DNA of 64,000 nucleotides, taken from an uncultured bacterium (GTDB lineage Bacteria; Verrucomicrobiota; Kiritimatiellia; RFP12; UBA1067). The stretch lies in NCBI GenBank assembly GCA_902770045.1, contig CACXRO010000002.1, positions 1 to 64,000 on the forward strand, given 5' to 3'. Below are positions 17,719 to 30,300 of this stretch, piece after piece. Position numbers and translations under genes: made by a program. Under the pieces are notes generated by a model. The model saw only the letters and a list, made by a program, of their open reading frames with translations, was not told where the DNA came from and did no database searches. Each line of letters begins with the position of its first letter. Positions within the stretch are counted from its first letter, which is position 1.

Positions 17719-19412
17719 AACTTGAAAACGTTCCTGTTGAAGCCGGTGGTGGTGAGGTTGCGGCGGTTGGGCAGCGCCGTCATCAGGTTGGAGACGAGGT
17801 AGCTGCGCAGCGAGGAGATGCTGGCGTCCGCGTCGGTGATGTCGAAGATCTCGCCGTCGTCGCGGAGGACGATCGTAAGCCCGTCGTTGAGGTCGACCGT
17901 CACCTCCGCCAGGGTGCGGCGGCCGCCGTTGCGGTCGCGCACGACCATCAGCGCCTCCTCCACCAGCAGCGCCGCCTTCGATGCGCGCGCGGCGTCGATC
18001 CCCTTCTGCAGCAGGTGCTTCTCGACGCCAGCCGAGGCCAGGCAGATCGAGGCCGGGTCGAGCTCGAGGTCGAAGACCCGGAGCGCCGCGTCGCGCCCGC
18101 CCTGGAGCAGGAACGGAAAGATCCTGAAGCCCCAGCGCACCATCTCGTAGACGGCGAAGACCGCGAGCGAAACGAGCGGCGCGAGGCCGAGCGCGGCCCA
18201 GACGCCGCGGGCGCCCCAGGCCGAGCCCATCGCGGGGAAAAGCGCCGCGGGCACGACGAGGACAGCCGCGAGCGTAAGCAGCGTCGCGAGAGTCTCCCGC
18301 CCGATGAAGACATAGTAGGAGTTGAAGAGCAGCACCAGCGCGAGCCCAGGCAGGGCGATGGACGCGATCCGCACCGCAAACAGCGCCGCCGGCACCACCG
18401 CCGGGTCAGACACGCCGGCCATCATCAGGATGAGGTTCGGGTACGCGAGCAGGACGAGCATCGCCGCCGCGCCCTCCCCCAGCGCCATCCTCAGCGCCGC
18501 GCGCATGACGCGCTTGGTGAGGAACGAGTTGCGCTCGCCGATGTAGACGCTCGCCAGCGGCTGCGCGGCGTTGGCGACGCCGTCGAACACCTCGGAGATG
18601 CCGATCGTCATCACCACCACCGCGAGGACCGGCAGCATCTCCGAGCCGAAGTGCGCGATCACGTAGGCGTTGAGCGCAAATATGAGCGCAGCCTTGCCGA
18701 CGTTCTTGCTCGCGTCGCCGAGCGAAGTGCGGAAGACCAGCATCAGGTCGGAGAAAACGCTGAAGTGCCGCGAAAAGCCGAGCATGCAGCCGCGGCGGCG
18801 GAAGTGAAGCAGCAGCACCACGATGGCCAGGAACGACCCGATGCCGGTGCCGACCGCGCACCCGGCCGCGCCGAAGCAGATCGTCAGCGGCACCGACACC
18901 AGGCAGTTGCCGACCAGCTGCACGCAGTAGGATGCGAGCGACAGCCGCGCGTCGCCGTCGGCGTAGGCGAGCGTGCCGAGGAAGAACGCCAGCGGTTCGA
19001 GCGCCGCCGCGGGCAGGAACCACACCCAGTAGGAGCTGGCGAGCTCGGTCACCTCCCTGGACGCGCCGAAGGCCGATAGCACCGGATGGCGCAGGACCGC
19101 AAGCGCCGCGGCAAACGCTATCCCGAAGGCGATCGACGCGAAGAAGCCGAGCGTGAAGAATCCGCGCGCGCGCCTGAGGTGCAGAGCGCCGAGCTCGGTC
19201 GAGAAGTGGACGCACGAGCCGACCGTCACCATCATCCCGACGAAGGTGACGATCTCGAAGACGCCTTGCATCAGGTTGACGGCCGAGAGGCCCGTCTCCC
19301 CGAGGACGTGGCCGCAGATGACCGAGTCCGACAGCCCCATCAGGAACTCCGCCGCCATAGCGAAGGTCGCGGCCGGCAGGAATGCCCTGAATTTGGAGGT
19401 CGCAAAAGTCAT
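17715..19412 (-). CDS. MATE-family transporter fused to an anti-sigma-type ATPase domain
   Basis: 565 residues using the ATG at 19412; further in-frame codons upstream overlap upp and have no membrane character. Residues about 1-430 form a 12-helix MATE/MOP exporter (LSDSVICGHVLGETGLSAVNLMQ). The C-terminal 120 residues are cytoplasmic and resemble HATPase_c_2: a helix ALLVEEALMVVRDRN, the ATP-lid acid motif RDDGEIFDITDA and an end motif TTGFNRNVFKL in place of the usual GLG loop. In partner-switching systems such a domain is a serine kinase or binding module. The gene follows upp by 10 bp and overlaps the lipoprotein gene by 4. The coupling between transporter and ATPase is unexplained. Confidence 0.87.
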   Translation of the reverse strand: MTFATSKFRAFLPAATFAMAAEFLMGLSDSVICGHVLGETGLSAVNLMQGVFEIVTFVGMMVTVGSCVHFSTELGALHLRRARGFFTLGFFASIAFGIAFAAALAVLRHPVLSAFGASREVTELASSYWVWFLPAAALEPLAFFLGTLAYADGDARLSLASYCVQLVGNCLVSVPLTICFGAAGCAVGTGIGSFLAIVVLLLHFRRRGCMLGFSRHFSVFSDLMLVFRTSLGDASKNVGKAALIFALNAYVIAHFGSEMLPVLAVVVMTIGISEVFDGVANAAQPLASVYIGERNSFLTKRVMRAALRMALGEGAAAMLVLLAYPNLILMMAGVSDPAVVPAALFAVRIASIALPGLALVLLFNSYYVFIGRETLATLLTLAAVLVVPAALFPAMGSAWGARGVWAALGLAPLVSLAVFAVYEMVRWGFRIFPFLLQGGRDAALRVFDLELDPASICLASAGVEKHLLQKGIDAARASKAALLVEEALMVVRDRNGGRRTLAEVTVDLNDGLTIVLRDDGEIFDITDADASISSLRSYLVSNLMTALPNRRNLTTTGFNRNVFKL

Positions 19413-19422
19413 CGCAGCGGGC

Positions 19423-20043
19423 TCAGAGCGTTCCGAAGATGCGGTCGCCGGCGTCGCCGAGGCCGGGCACGATGTAGAAGTGGGAGTTGAGGCGCTCGTC
19501 GAGCGCGGCGATGAAGACCGGCACCTCGGGATGTTCCTTCTCGAACTTCGCCACCCCTTCCGGCGCGGCAATCAGGTGGAGGCACTTGATGCGCCGGTAG
19601 CCGAGCTTCTTGAGCTGGGCCACCGCGTCGCAGGCGCTGCCGCCGGTGGCGAGCATCGGGTCGATCACGATCGCCAGCTCCTCGCCCTTCGCCGGCGGCA
19701 CCTTGGCATAGTAGGGGATCGGCTCGGCCGTATCTTCGTTGCGCTGCATGCCGAGGACGCCGACCTTGGCGTAGGGCAGCACGTCAAGCATCGCGTCGAG
19801 CATGCCCATGCCGGCGCGGAGGATCGGCACCAGCACGATGTGCTCGTCGACGAGCGCGCCGCGGGCCTTCGCCACCGGGGTGACGACGTCAACTGCCTTC
19901 ATCCTCACGTCCTTGAGCGCCTCGAAGGCGAGGAACTCGGTGATTTCGTTCACCAGCTCGCGGAAGAGCTTCGGCGGGGTCGCCTGGTCGCGCATCAGGG
20001 TCACGCGGTGGTTCACGAGCGGGTGCTGAAGAACGGTATGCAT
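19423..20043 (-). CDS. upp: Uracil phosphoribosyltransferase
   Basis: 206 residues starting MHTVLQHPLVNHRVTLMRD; the ATG at 20043 has AAGGAGAG nine bases upstream. VPILRAGMGMLDAML and the PRPP site IVIDPMLATGGSA are diagnostic, and the chain ends with the family pattern YIVPGLGDAGDRIFGT. It converts uracil and PRPP to UMP in the cytoplasm. It heads an operon that also contains a purine permease and apt, and that encloses a MATE/SpoIIE/STAS signalling module. Its extended -10 promoter is at 20069-20077. Confidence 0.97.
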   Translation of the reverse strand: MHTVLQHPLVNHRVTLMRDQATPPKLFRELVNEITEFLAFEALKDVRMKAVDVVTPVAKARGALVDEHIVLVPILRAGMGMLDAMLDVLPYAKVGVLGMQRNEDTAEPIPYYAKVPPAKGEELAIVIDPMLATGGSACDAVAQLKKLGYRRIKCLHLIAAPEGVAKFEKEHPEVPVFIAALDERLNSHFYIVPGLGDAGDRIFGTL

Positions 20044-20068
20044 CTTGGGTCTCTCCTTGGTTTGCTGT

Positions 20069-20077
20069 ATTATACCA
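20069..20077 (-). promoter_or_regulatory. Extended -10 promoter of the upp operon
   Basis: The minus strand reads TGGTATAATAC, an extended -10 (TGnTATAAT) without a recognisable -35. The predicted start near 20062 leaves a leader of about 19 nt carrying the AAGGAG site for upp. Confidence 0.62.
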
Positions 20078-20086
20078 TAAAATCGC

Positions 20087-20146
20087 GGTTCATGGTTCAT
20101 GGTCCGCACTGGTTACTGGCTGCTGGCTGCTGGCTGCTGACTACTG
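20087..20146. repeat. Heptanucleotide tandem repeats between the YgjP-like gene and upp
   Basis: Two 7-bp arrays lie here: GGTTCAT twice at 20087-20100, and TGCTGGC-type units at 20114-20146 (TACTGGC, TGCTGGC, TGCTGGC, TGCTGAC, partial TACTG). The second array includes the TAG stop (20141-20143) of the YgjP-like gene. No coding role is apparent. Confidence 0.8.
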
Positions 20147-20713
20147 TCCTCTGTTCAGGCGGCGGCGGAGCATGCGCCAGCCCGGGAGCCGCGCGTCCAT
20201 GAGCCGCTGGAAGTCCGGACCGTGGTTGGCCACGCACAGGTGCGTGAGCTCGTGCACCACCACGTACTCCACCAGCTCCCGCGCCTTGCGCGCCAGCCCC
20301 AGACTGTAGACGACGTGCCGGCTGCGGATGCGGCAGGATCCCCAGATTGAGCGCAGACGCCGCATCGACCAGCCCACCCCGGCCTCGCCGAGCCGCGCCG
20401 TCCAGAGCCCGTGCAGCTCAGCGATGAGCCCTTTCAGCTCCAGCGCCTCCATCTCCGTCGCCTCCGGCTCGGGCGGCGGACGGGACGCCATCTCGGCCCG
20501 CGTCCGATCCACCCATCCCCATTTCGAGCGCAGAAAATCCTCCGCATAGGCGAGCGAGCAACCCCACTTCGGCAGCGACAGCGCCACCACGCCGTCCCGC
20601 CCGATGCGGATGTTGACCCGCCTCACCCGCTTGCGCTCGACGACCACCCTGACGCCGTCGAGATCGTTCTCGCCGACGCGGAGGGGTCCGAAGAGCTTGA
20701 AGTCACAGTTCAT
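20141..20713 (-). CDS. YgjP-like (DUF45/M48-type) metal-dependent hydrolase
   Basis: 190 residues. The zinc motif HELTH lies in EYVVVHELTHLCVANHGPDF (about 149-168), with the third ligand region downstream, and RSIWGSCRIRSRHVVYSLGL is the other family-specific block. Family members are small cytoplasmic putative metalloproteases of uncertain substrate; the E. coli relative is YgjP. The gene starts 3 bp after the GH2 glycosidase and ends the long superoperon; its stop codon lies in a heptamer repeat. Confidence 0.88.
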   Translation of the reverse strand: MNCDFKLFGPLRVGENDLDGVRVVVERKRVRRVNIRIGRDGVVALSLPKWGCSLAYAEDFLRSKWGWVDRTRAEMASRPPPEPEATEMEALELKGLIAELHGLWTARLGEAGVGWSMRRLRSIWGSCRIRSRHVVYSLGLARKARELVEYVVVHELTHLCVANHGPDFQRLMDARLPGWRMLRRRLNRGQ

Positions 20714-20716
20714 GGA

Positions 20717-23091
20717 TCAGCGGCCCAGCCGGATGACGGCGTCCTTCAGCCCTTCAAGCGACGCGGTGAGCACGGCCACGCAACCCGTCTTCACGCGCAC
20801 CGCGACCACTGCCTTGCCAAAGTACAGCTGGTGAGACTTCACGTAGGCGAAGCTCTCCTGGCCGCGCGGATCGCCGTTGCCGACCGCCGCGATCTCGCCG
20901 CCCCTGCAGGAAAAGGACACTCGCGCGTTGGAGAGCGGGTCGCGCACGCCGTGCGCGTCCACCAGGTCGACCTGCACGAACTTAAGCTCCGAGCCCGGCG
21001 CGTTGTAATGGTCCTCGGTCAGCCTCACCGCGACCGGCCGGCCGGCGGTGCGCATAACATCGGTCGCAGCCGTCTTGCCGCCGCGGCGCACGACAGCGCG
21101 GAGCTCGCCCGGCTCGTATGGTACCTCGGCCCAGCGGAACCGATAGCGGGCGCAGACGTCGTAGTAGCGGTTGGTGCGCCAGTCGCCTGACTCGACGGAG
21201 ACGGTGCGCACCGCGTCGCCCTCGGGGTACTCGAGGTCGAGCGGATAGTCCCCCACGCCGCCTTTGCGCCGGACGCCGAGCGAGCGTCCGTTCAGAAAGA
21301 GCTCGGCCTCGTCGCCGGAACCATAGACGAATACCGGCACGTTGAGCCTGCCTCCGTTCTGTGCCGCCTTCTCCTCCCAGTTCCAGTGCGGCAGGATGTG
21401 CGCCGTCGGCGCGAGCGGATTCCAGTGCGAGCGGTAGAGGTAGAAGCGGTCCTTGGGCACACCAGTCAGGTCGACGATGCCGAAGTAGCTTGAACGAGAG
21501 CGCTCGGCGGGCGGGATGCCCTTCATGGCGGTGAACCAGCTGATGTAGGGCGTGGGCTCGCCGAGATAGTCGATGCCGGTCCAGACGAACTCGCCCGCGC
21601 AGTAGCCGTCGGCTTCCATGCGCGCGAACTCGACGTCCGGTATGTCGCTCCACGGCGCGGCGTTGTGGTCGTAGGAGTCGACCATGCGCTCGGCCACGTT
21701 CCAGCCTGTGCGCTGCCCGGACGGCGGATTCGCGTAGAAGCCGTAGTCGGAGAGCGCCGAGGCGCTTTCGGAGTAGACGACAGGCTTCGCTGGGTACTGC
21801 CGCTTCATGAGCGCGTACTTGCGCGCGTAGTTCCAGCCGGTGATGTCCAGGTCGTCCAGCACCGAGTTGGTGATCGCCTCGGTGAAGCACTCGCCGATGC
21901 CGACCGGACGCGTCGCGTCCTCGCGGCGGATCGCCTCGCGGAACAGCCGGCAGCGCTCGCGGGTCACGCCGTCGGGGTCCTTCTCGTCAGCGAGCGGGAT
22001 CTCGTTGCCGATCGACCAGACGAACACCGACGGGTGGTTGCGGTCGCGGCGGACGAACTCGACCAGGTTGCGGGTGCAGTAGTCCTCGAGATTCTCCTCC
22101 TGTCGCCGCCCGGCGAAGGCGTTCCAGCGGTCGAAGCACTCGTCCCACACCACGAACCCCATCTCGTCGCAGAGGTCGAGCAGCGCCGATGCGGGCGCGT
22201 TGTGGCTGGTGCGCAGCGCATTTGCGCCCATGTCCTTCATGATCGCAAGCTGCCGGCGCGCGGCGTCGCGGTCGAACGCCATGCCGAGAATGCCGAGGTC
22301 GGAGTGGAGGTTGACGCCGCGGAGCTGGAGGCGCGAGCCATTGAGGACGAGACCGCGGTCGGCGGTGAAGGCGAATGAGCGGATGCCGTAGCGGAAGCGC
22401 TCGCCCGCGACCTCGAGCTCGTAGAGGTACGGGTCGTCCGGACTCCACCGGCGCGGCCTTTCCACCTCGAAGTCGAGCGACTTCGCGCCGCTCCGGTCAA
22501 GCCGGTATTCGACGTGCACCTTTGCGCGCTCGGCGGTCACTTCAGGCGTGGTGATCGCGAGCGAGCCTGGGACGAGCGAGTCGGGCGTCTTCACGGTCAG
22601 CGCGACGTCGCGGTAGATGCCGCCGCCCGGATACCAGCGCGACCAGTGGTGGCGCGTCGAGGCGAGGACGGCGAGGTCGTTCTCGCCCTCCTTCACGAGA
22701 CCGGTGACGTCGAGGGTAAAGCCCATGTAGCCGTAGTCCCAGCCGCCGGCGTCATGTCCGTTGACGTAGACGCGCGGCCTGGCCATTACGCCGTCGAACG
22801 AAAGATAGGCGCGGCCGCCCGCCGCCAGCGCCCTGGCCGCGTCGGCCGAGAGATCGAAGGAACGCCGGTACCAGCCGTCGGCCCTGAACGGCAGGCAGCC
22901 GGCCGCGCTGTTTTCGTAGGGGTCGAAAGGACCGGCGATCGCCCAGTCGTGCGGCACCCTCACCGTCTGCCAGCGCTCGGGAAGCACCTCTGCTGCGGAC
23001 GCCGGCGCCCTGCCCGCGCCGTACTTCGCGAACTGCCACTCGCCGTTCAGCGACGTCGCCGTCGCCACCGCCGCCAAGATTGCCGTTAGCG

Positions 23092-23095
<4 letters not shown>
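20717..23095 (-). CDS. Glycoside hydrolase family 2 enzyme (beta-galactosidase-like)
   Basis: 792 residues. An N-terminal signal-like segment (MTLTAILAAVATATS) is followed by the GH2 sugar-binding domain (NGEWQFAKYG; PHDWAIAGPFDP), an immunoglobulin-like domain, and a TIM barrel with RTSHNAPASALLDLCDEMG. The acid/base Glu365 is in SIGNEIPLAD and the nucleophile candidate Glu443 in YSESASALSDYG. The C-terminus contains extra beta domains (DUF4982-like). It should release a terminal beta-linked sugar from glycans in the periplasm or outside. The start overlaps the uvrB stop by 4 bp, a surprising pairing with a DNA-repair gene. The exact sugar specificity cannot be read from the sequence. Confidence 0.92.
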
Positions 23096-25098
<2,003 letters not shown>

Positions 25099-25099
25099 G

Positions 25100-25963
25100 T
25101 CAGGGAACAAGCCCCTTCAGGTACTGGCCGTAGGACGACTTGCCGTAGCCGGCGGCGAGCTTCTTCAGCTGGGCGTCGTCGATCCACCCGCGGCACCAGG
25201 CGATCTCCTCGATGCAGGAGATCTGAAGCCCCTGGCGGTCGATGAGCGCGCGGACGAAGTTGGTGGCGTCGGCGAGCGACTGGTGGGTGCCGGTGTCGAG
25301 CCAGGCGAAGCCGCGCCCCATCGTCTCGACGTTGAGCCGGCCTTCGGCGAGGTACTCGCGGTTGAGGTCGGTGATCTCGTATTCGCCGCGCGCAGAGGGC
25401 TTCAGCGCGGCCGCCTTCTGGACGACGTCGTTGGGGTAGAAGTAGAGCCCGACGACGGCGTAGTTCGACTTCGGCTTCGCCGGCTTCTCCTCGAGCGAGA
25501 CGGCCTTGCCCGCCGCGTCGAACTCCACGACGCCGTAGCGCTCCGGGTCGCTCACGCGGTAGCCGAACACCGTCGGCTCGCGCCGGGCGTTGGCGGCCTT
25601 CAGCAGGACCGGCAGGTTCGCGCCGTAGAAGATGTTGTCGCCGAGGACCAGGCACGCATCGTCGTCGCCGAGGAACTCGCGCCCGAGGACGAACGCCTGG
25701 GCGAGCCCGTTCGGCACCTCCTGCACCTGGTAGGAGAACTTCATGCCCAGGTCCGACCCGTCGCCGAGCAGGCGCTCGAAGTTCGGCAGGTCCTGGGGCG
25801 TGGAGATGACCAGCACCTCGCGGATGCCGGCGAGCATCAGCGTCGAGAGCGGGTAGAACACCATCGGCTTGTCGTAGACCGGCAGCAGCTGCTTGGAGAC
25901 GACGCGGGTGAGCGGATGGAGACGGGTGCCGGCGCCGCCGGCGAGGATTATTCCCTTGCGCAT
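25100..25963 (-). CDS. rfbA: Glucose-1-phosphate thymidylyltransferase
   Basis: 287 residues starting [19 protein letters not shown] (nucleotidyl-transfer signature at 8-18), with [30 protein letters not shown] and [10 protein letters not shown]. It makes dTDP-glucose from dTTP and glucose-1-phosphate, the first step to dTDP-rhamnose and other deoxysugars for surface polysaccharide. The ATG at 25963 has GAGG just upstream; a longer reading through the phosphoesterase region is a frame shadow. The usual rfbB, rfbC and rfbD neighbours are absent, so the rest of the pathway is elsewhere. Confidence 0.97.
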   Translation of the reverse strand: MRKGIILAGGAGTRLHPLTRVVSKQLLPVYDKPMVFYPLSTLMLAGIREVLVISTPQDLPNFERLLGDGSDLGMKFSYQVQEVPNGLAQAFVLGREFLGDDDACLVLGDNIFYGANLPVLLKAANARREPTVFGYRVSDPERYGVVEFDAAGKAVSLEEKPAKPKSNYAVVGLYFYPNDVVQKAAALKPSARGEYEITDLNREYLAEGRLNVETMGRGFAWLDTGTHQSLADATNFVRALIDRQGLQISCIEEIAWCRGWIDDAQLKKLAAGYGKSSYGQYLKGLVP

Positions 25964-25968
25964 TGCCC

Positions 25969-26700
25969 TTACCTCCCTATCGCCAGCCGCTCCGCGAGGC
26001 GCTCGGGGAGCCCTGCCGCGCGGATGCGCGCCTGCGCCGCCGCGACGTCGTACTCGAGCCGGCGGAACGAGACCTGCCGCGTCTTCGGGTCCCAGACCGC
26101 GTAAGCGGCGCGCGGGTCGCCGTCGCGCGGCTGGCCAACGGAGCCGACGTTGATGAAGTACTTGCGCCCGATCGGCAGCTTGAAGTCCTGCGCGTCGATG
26201 CGGTAGACGGCGGAGACCTGCTTCTCGTAGATCATCGGGCAGTGGGTGTGGCCGTGGAAGCAGAGCGGGGTCACCTGGTGGATGAAGTTGGCCTCGGCCT
26301 GGAGGTGGTCGAAGACGTAGCCGAACGCCTCGGGGCAGTCCATCGTCGCGTGGACGAGGGTGATGCCCATCGAGGTGACGACGAACGGGAGCCCGCTCAG
26401 GTAGTCGAGCTCCTCCTGGCTGAGCTTGCCGCGCGTCCAGCGGATGACCTCCGCCGCGACGGGGTTGAAGTCGCCGAGGTTCTGGCTCGAGGAGACGTAG
26501 TGGTCGTGGTTGCCCATCACCACCGGGCAGCCGAGCTCGCGGACGATCTTGAGGCACTCGGCGGGGCAGGCGTTGTAGCCGACGACGTCGCCGGTGCAGA
26601 GGAAGTCGGTCACACCCTGGGCGCGGCAGTCGTCCAGCACGACGTTTAGCGCGTCGAGGTTGGAGTGGATGTCTCCGAGTATGGCGAACTTCCTGTCCAT
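25969..26700 (-). CDS. Metallophosphoesterase of the YfcE/MJ0936 type
   Basis: 243 residues. The calcineurin-like metal site is complete: GDIHSN (9-14), GDVVGY, GNHDHY, a His in LVHATMD, and FHGHTH. Cytoplasmic; family members hydrolyse phosphodiesters or phosphomonoesters, and the natural substrate here is unknown. It lies between ispD (6 bp) and rfbA (5 bp) in a tightly packed run, without an obvious functional tie to either. Confidence 0.9.
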   Translation of the reverse strand: MDRKFAILGDIHSNLDALNVVLDDCRAQGVTDFLCTGDVVGYNACPAECLKIVRELGCPVVMGNHDHYVSSSQNLGDFNPVAAEVIRWTRGKLSQEELDYLSGLPFVVTSMGITLVHATMDCPEAFGYVFDHLQAEANFIHQVTPLCFHGHTHCPMIYEKQVSAVYRIDAQDFKLPIGRKYFINVGSVGQPRDGDPRAAYAVWDPKTRQVSFRRLEYDVAAAQARIRAAGLPERLAERLAIGR

Positions 26701-26706
26701 GTCTGG

Positions 26707-27378
26707 TTACTTGAGCAGCAGCGCGAGGAGCTGCATGTCGGCCGGGGTGGTCAGCTTGAAGTTGGGGGCGAAGTTCTCGACGATCTTCACCGGGATGCCG
26801 GCGAGCTCCGCCGCCTGGCAGTCGTCGGTCACCTCGGTCTTCGCGTCGAGCTGGCGGTAGGCGTCGCGCAGCGCCTGGTACTGGAACGCCTGCGGGGTCT
26901 GCACCGCCCAGAGACGGTCGCGCGGGACGGTCTTGGTGACCGAGAGGCCCTTGGCGCAGTTCTTGAGCGTGTCGGAGACCGGGCGGCCGGGGGCGGCGGC
27001 GGGGACCTTGCGGACGGCCGCGGCCATCTCGTCGATCAGCTCCGGGGTGACGCACGGCCGCGCGCCGTCGTGCACCAGCACGGTCTGCGTGTCCGGCTCG
27101 CAGGCGGCGAGGCCGGCCGCGACCGACTCCTGGCGGCGGGAGCCGCCGGCGACTACCGCCTGCAGCTTGGAGATGCCGAACATCTTCGCCACCGCCTTCG
27201 AGGCGACGATCTGGTCCTTGCGCACCACCAGCACGATGCGGTCCACGCTCGCGGCGCGCTCGAACGCCATCAGGCTCCATGCCACCACCGGGCGGTTCAC
27301 GAGGCTCAGGAACGCCTTGTCGACGCCGGTGCCCATGCGGGACGACTTGCCGGCCGCCAGTATTATCGCCGTTGTCAT
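26707..27378 (-). CDS. ispD: 2-C-methyl-D-erythritol 4-phosphate cytidylyltransferase
   Basis: 223 residues from the ATG at 27378, which overlaps the secA stop as [14 protein letters not shown] (6-15), [17 protein letters not shown] and [13 protein letters not shown] are IspD signatures. It transfers CMP to methylerythritol phosphate in the non-mevalonate isoprenoid pathway. An in-frame codon upstream (27432) would run into the secA C-terminus and is not used. ispF, often its neighbour, is not here. Confidence 0.95.
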   Translation of the reverse strand: MTTAIILAAGKSSRMGTGVDKAFLSLVNRPVVAWSLMAFERAASVDRIVLVVRKDQIVASKAVAKMFGISKLQAVVAGGSRRQESVAAGLAACEPDTQTVLVHDGARPCVTPELIDEMAAAVRKVPAAAPGRPVSDTLKNCAKGLSVTKTVPRDRLWAVQTPQAFQYQALRDAYRQLDAKTEVTDDCQAAELAGIPVKIVENFAPNFKLTTPADMQLLALLLK

Positions 27379-30300
27379 GCCAACCCCCTTCCGCAGCATT
27401 TCTTGTACTTCTTGCCCGAGCCGCAGGGGCACGGGTCGTTCCGTCCGACCGCCGCGGAGGCGCGGCGAACCGGCGCAGGAGCAAAGCCGGGGGGAGGCAC
27501 CGAGCCGGGCTGCGGAGCTCCGCCGCCGCCTTGCGCCATCATCTCCGCAAACACGTCGCCGATGGTCTTCTGGCTTCCGCCGGCGGCGCCGTCAGGACGC
27601 CGCGCGGAGCGGCGCGGGGCGGCGGGGCCGCCGCCCGCGGCGTCGGAGTCGAACTCGCCGGCGTTGGTGCGCGCGCGGTTGCTCGCGGCCATCGCCTCGA
27701 GCATCGCCCGCATCCTCGCCGCGCTCGCGCTGCGGAACTCAGCCGAGACGACCTTCGACTTCACGGTCGCCATCAGCGTCTCGAACATCTCGAACGCCTC
27801 TTTCTTGTACTCGATGAGCGGGTCGCGCTGGCCGTAGGCGCGCAGGTTCACGCCCTGGCGGAGGTCGTCCATCGCGCTCAGGTACTCCTGCCACTCGCTG
27901 TCGACCACGCTGAGGAAGACGCCGCGCTCCATCTGCGGGAGCATCTCCGGGTCCTCGCCCGCGCATTTCGACTCGTACGCCTCGGCGACGCGCTTCATCA
28001 CCAGGTCGCCCGCCTCGGCCGGCTTGCCGAGGAGCGGGGTGAGCTCCTCCTCGGTCACCGTCACCGGGAAGGTGTGCCCGAGCCAGTCCATGAAGTCCGC
28101 AAGCCCCTCGCCCTTGGTGTCGAAGAGGCAGCGCTCCGCCTGGGTCTGAACGAGGTCGTTCATCACGTCCAGCACCAGGTTGTGGACTGCCTCCTGGTCG
28201 CCGTTGAGGACGCGCGAGCGGATCTCGTAGACCACCGAGCGCTGCTTGTTCATCACGTCGTCGTACTCGAGCGTGCGCTTGCGGACCGCGAAGTGCTGCT
28301 GCTCGACGCGGCGCTGCGCCGTCTCCACCGAGCGGTTGAGCCAGCGGTGCTCCATCACCTCGCCCTCCTTGAGGCCGAGGCGCTGCATGATGCCCGAGAG
28401 CCGCTGCGAGCCGAAGAGGCGCATCAGCTTGTCCTCGAGCGAGATGAAGAACTGGGAGCTGCCCGGGTCGCCCTGGCGCGAGCAGCGGCCGCGCAGCTGG
28501 CGGTCGATGCGCCGCGACTCATGGCGCTCGGAGCCGATCACGTGGAGGCCGCCGAGCTCCGGGACGCCGGGGCCGAGCTTGATGTCGGTGCCGCGGCCGG
28601 CCATGTTGGTGGCGATCGTCACCGCCCCCTTCATGCCCGCGAGCGCGACGATCTCGGCCTCGCGCGCGTGGTTCTTGGCGTTGAGCACCTCATGCGGGAT
28701 GTGGGCGAGCTTGAGCATGCGCGAGAGCACCTCGCTCGTCGCCACCTCCACCGTGCCCAGCAGCACCGGCTGGCCAAGCTCGTGGCGGCGGCGGACGTCC
28801 TCGATGACCGCCTTGAACTTCTCGCGCTCGGTGCGGTAGATCTGGTCGTTGCCGTCGACGCGGTTCACCGGCTTGTTGGTGGGGATCGACACCACGTCTA
28901 GCTTGTAGATGTCGCGGAACTCGCGCGCCTCGGTCTCGGCGGTGCCGGTCATGCCGGAGAGCTTCTTGTAGAGGCGGAAGTAGTTCTGGATCGTGATCGT
29001 CGCCAGCGTCTGCGACTCCTTCTCGATCTCCACCCCCTCCTTCGCCTCGACCGCCTGGTGGAGGCCGTCGGACCAGCGGCGGCCGGGCAGCACGCGCCCG
29101 GTGAACTCGTCCACGATGTACACGTGGCCGGCGCCGGACTCGTCGGACTGCACCACGTAGTCGACGTCGCGCTCGTAGAGGCAGTAGGCGCGCAGGAGCT
29201 GGTCGGTGACGTGGACGCGGTCGGACTTCTCCACGAACTCCGCCTGCGCGTCGCGCCGGCGCTCGATGCGCTCGGACTCGGAAAGCGACTTGTCGCCGTC
29301 GATCGCGCTCAGCTGCGCGGCGAGGTCCGGCAGCACGAAGAGCTGCGGGTCCTGGGGACAGATCTTCTCGCAGCCGCGGTCGGTCAGCGCCACCTCGCGC
29401 GTGCGCTCGTCGATGGTGAAGTAGAGCTCCTCCCTCAGCTCGCGCGCGTGCGCCTTGTACACCTCGGAGAGGAACTGCATCTCCACCGTCTCGTGGTGGT
29501 GCCGGAGCTCCGCGTCCTCGAGCATGTGCATGAGCTGCTTGTGGCGCGGCATCGAGTGGTAGACCTGGTAGATGCGGTCCTTGAACGTCTGCACGTCGCC
29601 GGACTCAAGAGCCTTCTTCGCCTGCTGGATGAAGTCGTTGCACTGCGCCGTCTGCACCTTCACGATCGACGAGACGAGCGGGTTGAGCTCGGTGTAGACG
29701 TGGCTGGTGGAGATCGTCGCCGGGCCCGAGATGATGAGCGGGGTGCGCGCCTCGTCGATCAGGATCGAGTCCACCTCGTCGACGATCGCGAAGTTGTGGC
29801 CGCGCTGCACCACCTGCTCGGGGCGCTGCGCCATGCCGTTGTCGCGCAGGTAGTCGAAGCCGAACTCCGAGTTGGTGCCGTAGGTGATGTCGCAGGCGTA
29901 CTGCGCGCGGCGCTCGTCGGAGTCCATCGAGTTCTGGATGCAGCCGACCGTGAGCCCGAGGTACTTGTAGAGGTGGCCCATCCACGTCGCGTCGCGGCGG
30001 GCGAGGTAGTCGTTCACCGTGACGAGCTGCACGTTCTTACCGGCGAGCGCGTTCAAGTAGAGCGGCAGCGTGGCCACCAGCGTCTTGCCCTCGCCGGTCT
30101 GCATCTCGGCGATCTTGCCCTGGTGGAGCACGATGCCGCCGATGAGCTGCACGTCGAACGGAACCATGTTCCAGACAAGCTCGTGGCCGCAGACCTCGGC
30201 GGTGGTGCCGACGAGGTGGCGGCAGGCGTTCTTGACGAGCGCATACGCCTCGGGCAGGATCGAGTCGAGCGACTCGCCGTTAGCCACCCGGTCGCGGAAC

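Noticed and set aside
19413-19571. Longer N-terminus for the first MATE-ATPase protein
   Set aside because: The additional residues are Arg/Ser-rich and overlap upp; the paralog also starts with MTFA.
20087-20146. CRISPR array
   Set aside because: Units are only 7 bp with no spacers and there are no cas genes.
25964-27484. Upstream extension of the rfbA frame through the phosphoesterase and ispD
   Set aside because: The translation there is Arg/Pro/Gly-rich shadow sequence. The conserved start [10 protein letters not shown] at 25963 has a ribosome site.
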